DNA from: Alcaligenaceae bacterium
GTDB taxonomy: Bacteria; Pseudomonadota; Gammaproteobacteria; Burkholderiales; Burkholderiaceae_B
Assembly: GCA_947380655.1 (NCBI GenBank)
Contig: CANCRX010000114.1
Location: forward strand, 1 to 9,039
Direction: 5' to 3'
DNA: 9,039 nt
Positions 7,356 to 9,039 of the stretch are shown here, piece after piece. The notes beneath the pieces were generated by a model. The model did not search any database and had not been told where the DNA came from. It worked only from the letters and a program-made list of their open reading frames with translations. The position numbers were made by a program, and so were the translations under genes. Position 1 is the first letter of the stretch, and each line of letters starts with the position of its first letter.

Positions 7356-8539
7356 TTAGTTTCCTTAGGAGCAGCAGTCACTTGCGAGGCGCCTGGTGCA
7401 GCGCCAACCGGTTCAAGTGGTACGACATTAGGAGCGACTGCTGCACCAGGTCGGATCTTGATGATGTTATCTACGACAACTTTGTCACCTTCTTTTAAGC
7501 CCGACAACACAACCCAGTTTTTACCTATCCAATTACCCATTTTTAACGGTGTAGGTACGACCTTACTGTCGGCACCCACAGTCCAGACCATAAAGCCTCG
7601 TTCCGTCTGAATCACTGCGGCTTGCGGCACTAAAAATACGTTTTCGATCTTGCCTGTCGAAAGGCGGATTTTTACAAACTGGCCCGGCAAGATTTGTTGT
7701 TCAGCATTAGGAAATTCTGCGCGCAGTTGTTGAGTGCCTAACTTTGGATCAATAAAAGTCGAGAGGAAATTTATCTTGCCTTTCTGTGGATACAGTTTCC
7801 CGTCGGCGGTGAAAATTTCTACAACAGTGGGGAGTGATGCATCCAGTCGACCGCCAGGCAGCTTAGAAGTATCACTCGCGGACAAACCAAATCTCACCCA
7901 GATTGGATCAACTTGATAAATAGACGTCAGCAAACTTCCATCACTGGATGTTGTAATCAGATTGCCCTCTGAACGTTGCGCGCGCCCAGTCACACCACTC
8001 AATGGCGCAGTAACCGTTGTCCACTTGAGATTGAGTTGTGCGTTTTTAAGGTTCGCCTGCGCGACTTCGTTCGCAGAAGTTGCGTCATCGAACTCCTTAC
8101 GACTCACCGCCTGCTGTGCAAACAAACCCTTTAATCTGGCCGCCTCACGCGCAGTCTGCTTGGCACGCGCTTGCCATTCTTCGAGTGAGATTTTGTAGGG
8201 CTCAGGATCAATCTGAAAAAGGGGCTGGCCTGCTTTGACCCGCTCCCCCTCTTCATATAGCCGCTTTACCAAAATTCCTGAAACACGCGCTCTGACTTCG
8301 GTTTCTTTGGCACCTTCAGCCTGGGCAGTCACTTCAAGCGTATTAGGCACTGAAGTCTGCTTTGCCTCAATCACTGAAACAGGCATGCCCTGAGGTTTAG
8401 GAGCACCCTCTTGTGACAGCGCTGTACCAGTCATCAACAGACCGGCCAGGCAGCAGACAACTCTATTAGGAAAGCCGCGTTTAATTAAGTTGCCAGACAT
8501 GCGTTGATTCTGAACAGACGTACGAGCAACATCAAACAT
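7352..8539 (-). CDS. RND efflux periplasmic adaptor (membrane fusion protein)
   Basis: A 395-residue periplasmic adaptor linking the pump to the outer-membrane channel. The N-terminus has a basic stretch (residues 20-26), a hydrophobic core (27-38) and a probable signal-peptidase I site near ALS/Q42-43; the Cys29-Cys30 pair does not form a convincing lipobox. The first lipoyl half is at 82-115 (VRARVSGILVKRLYEEGERV and PLFQIDPEPY). A helical hairpin spans about 116-170, and the second lipoyl half, TVTAPLSGVTGRAQRSEGN, is at 175-193. A beta-barrel region (DPIWVRFGLS) and the PGQFVKIRL strand (285-293) follow. The frame is open to a TTG at 8596, but the ATG at 8539 has AGGAAG six bases upstream and was chosen. 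A further ATG at 8500 lacks a ribosome binding site but would give a more compact signal peptide. The stop overlaps the pump start. It is the first gene of the operon. Confidence 0.93.
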   Translation of the reverse strand: MFDVARTSVQNQRMSGNLIKRGFPNRVVCCLAGLLMTGTALSQEGAPKPQGMPVSVIEAKQTSVPNTLEVTAQAEGAKETEVRARVSGILVKRLYEEGERVKAGQPLFQIDPEPYKISLEEWQARAKQTAREAARLKGLFAQQAVSRKEFDDATSANEVAQANLKNAQLNLKWTTVTAPLSGVTGRAQRSEGNLITTSSDGSLLTSIYQVDPIWVRFGLSASDTSKLPGGRLDASLPTVVEIFTADGKLYPQKGKINFLSTFIDPKLGTQQLRAEFPNAEQQILPGQFVKIRLSTGKIENVFLVPQAAVIQTERGFMVWTVGADSKVVPTPLKMGNWIGKNWVVLSGLKEGDKVVVDNIIKIRPGAAVAPNVVPLEPVGAAPGASQVTAAPKETK

Positions 8540-8545
8540 CGGTGA

Positions 8546-8551
8546 CTTCCT
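8546..8551 (-). promoter_or_regulatory. ribosome binding site of the efflux adaptor gene
   Basis: Reading the minus strand, AGGAAG lies six bases before ATG 8539. The alternative starts at TTG 8596 and ATG 8500 have no comparable sequence, so this site fixes the start of the first efflux gene. Confidence 0.65.
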
Positions 8552-8573
8552 AAACAATAGATGATCGAGACAT

Positions 8574-8601
8574 TTTATACGGGTAAACCCATACAAACTA
8601 A
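8574..8601 (-). promoter_or_regulatory. candidate promoter of the efflux operon
   Basis: On the minus strand TATAAA (8579-8574) matches five of six bases of a sigma-70 -10 box and lies 34 bases before the adaptor start. The hexamer 16 bases upstream, TTAGTT (8601-8596), matches the -35 consensus poorly. Such a promoter would be weak or depend on an activator. Read-through from the dehydrogenase gene upstream is an alternative. Confidence 0.35.
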
Positions 8602-8616
8602 CTTTTGTTAGCTGTA
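8592..8616. promoter_or_regulatory. inverted repeat, possible operator of the efflux operon
   Basis: CTAAC (8598-8602) and GTTAG (8607-8611) are perfect inverted arms around TTTT. Outside them TACA (8592-8595) and TGTA (8613-8616) are again complementary, with two unpaired bases on one side and one on the other. The dyad covers the candidate -35 region upstream of the efflux operon, where a TetR-, MarR- or LysR-type regulator of such pumps would bind. No regulator gene is in view, so the role is inferred from position only. Confidence 0.35.
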
Positions 8617-8630
8617 TGTGAAATAACTAC

Positions 8631-9039
8631 TTAATTTTTAAGGTTTTTGCAGATCGCTGCCGTGACGTCTGTACACGAGGCATGACCCCCAAGATCTCTC
8701 GGGATGACGAGACCCTGTGCCAGCGTCAACTCGACAGACTTTTCAATACGACTCGCAGCCTCAATCAAGCTCGCATCTGCATGACGATCCCCGAGCCAGC
8801 GCAGCATGAAAGCGCCGGACAGAATCGTAGCTAACGGGCTTGCGACATTCAGTCCGGTAATGTCGGGCGCTGAACCGTGTGCCCCCTGAAATAAACCATG
8901 ATGATCACCCAACTCACCTGAAGGGGCGATTCCCATTCCACCTACTGTGGCAGCGCCCAGGTCAGAAATAATATCGCCAAACATGTTTTCCGCCACGATC
9001 ACGTCGTAAAAATCTGGACGCTTAACCAAATGAACGGTT
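8631..9039 (-). CDS. isocitrate/isopropylmalate dehydrogenase family protein (C-terminal part)
   Basis: The final 135 residues of a beta-decarboxylating dehydrogenase; the frame is open to the window edge and the start lies beyond it. ENMFGDIISDLGAA (fragment residues 17-30) holds the two aspartates (Asp22, Asp26) that bind Mg2+ with the substrate in this family. GAHGSAPDITG (52-62) is the cofactor loop. An aspartate at position 59 of the fragment is typical of NAD-dependent members such as 3-isopropylmalate dehydrogenase, while NADP-dependent isocitrate dehydrogenases have Lys-Tyr there. The C-terminus has the usual GGHASCTDVTAAI segment. The sequence before the loop reads LFQGAHG where LeuB proteins usually have FEPxHG, so this is probably a paralogue acting on another 2-hydroxyacid rather than the leucine enzyme. 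The substrate-specificity helix is in the missing part. The gene ends 91 bases before the efflux adaptor gene on the same strand. Confidence 0.9.
   Translation of the reverse strand, partial: TVHLVKRPDFYDVIVAENMFGDIISDLGAATVGGMGIAPSGELGDHHGLFQGAHGSAPDITGLNVASPLATILSGAFMLRWLGDRHADASLIEAASRIEKSVELTLAQGLVIPRDLGGHASCTDVTAAICKNLKN

Noticed and set aside
8540..8596. N-terminal extension of the efflux adaptor from TTG 8596
   Set aside because: No ribosome binding site serves it, and it would run through the candidate promoter region. ATG 8539 has a well-spaced AGGAAG.

Overview
The window most likely comes from a Gram-negative proteobacterium, probably a betaproteobacterium of the Burkholderiales (Alcaligenaceae-like). 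The grounds are a lipoprotein-type outer-membrane efflux channel, the style of the RND pump and of the isocitrate/isopropylmalate dehydrogenase-like protein, and moderate GC content. The genus cannot be fixed from sequence alone. Genes are densely packed: no gene-free stretch exceeds about 100 bases. I saw no tRNA, rRNA, CRISPR array, insertion sequence or phage gene.

Left part, plus strand (1-2742). The window opens inside the 3' end of a periplasmic solute-binding protein gene of an ABC-type transporter. Its stop codon overlaps the start of an alpha/beta hydrolase gene with an epoxide hydrolase/dehalogenase-type active site. After an 82-base gap holding a small hairpin come a malonyl-CoA decarboxylase gene and, six bases later, an unrecognised 68-residue protein with two predicted membrane helices. 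This looks like a catabolic neighbourhood, with uptake, hydrolysis and conversion of malonyl-CoA to acetyl-CoA, but the shared substrate is not evident.

Middle part, minus strand (2761-8539). This is a complete tripartite RND efflux operon in the order periplasmic adaptor, inner-membrane pump, outer-membrane channel. All junctions overlap by 1 to 4 bases, so translation is probably coupled. It converges on the left cluster with only 18 bases between stop codons, and a perfect 8-bp stem lies at that boundary. Upstream of the adaptor gene a 91-base gap carries a strong ribosome binding site, a -10-like box and an inverted repeat that may be an operator. No regulator gene is inside the window.

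Right edge, minus strand (8631-9039). This is the C-terminal third of an isocitrate/isopropylmalate dehydrogenase family enzyme whose gene runs off the window. It lies upstream of the efflux operon in the same direction.

The window is mostly conventional. The least explained items are the small membrane protein behind malonyl-CoA decarboxylase, the inverted repeat before the efflux operon, and the substrate of the partial dehydrogenase. I did not find a convincing new multi-gene system.
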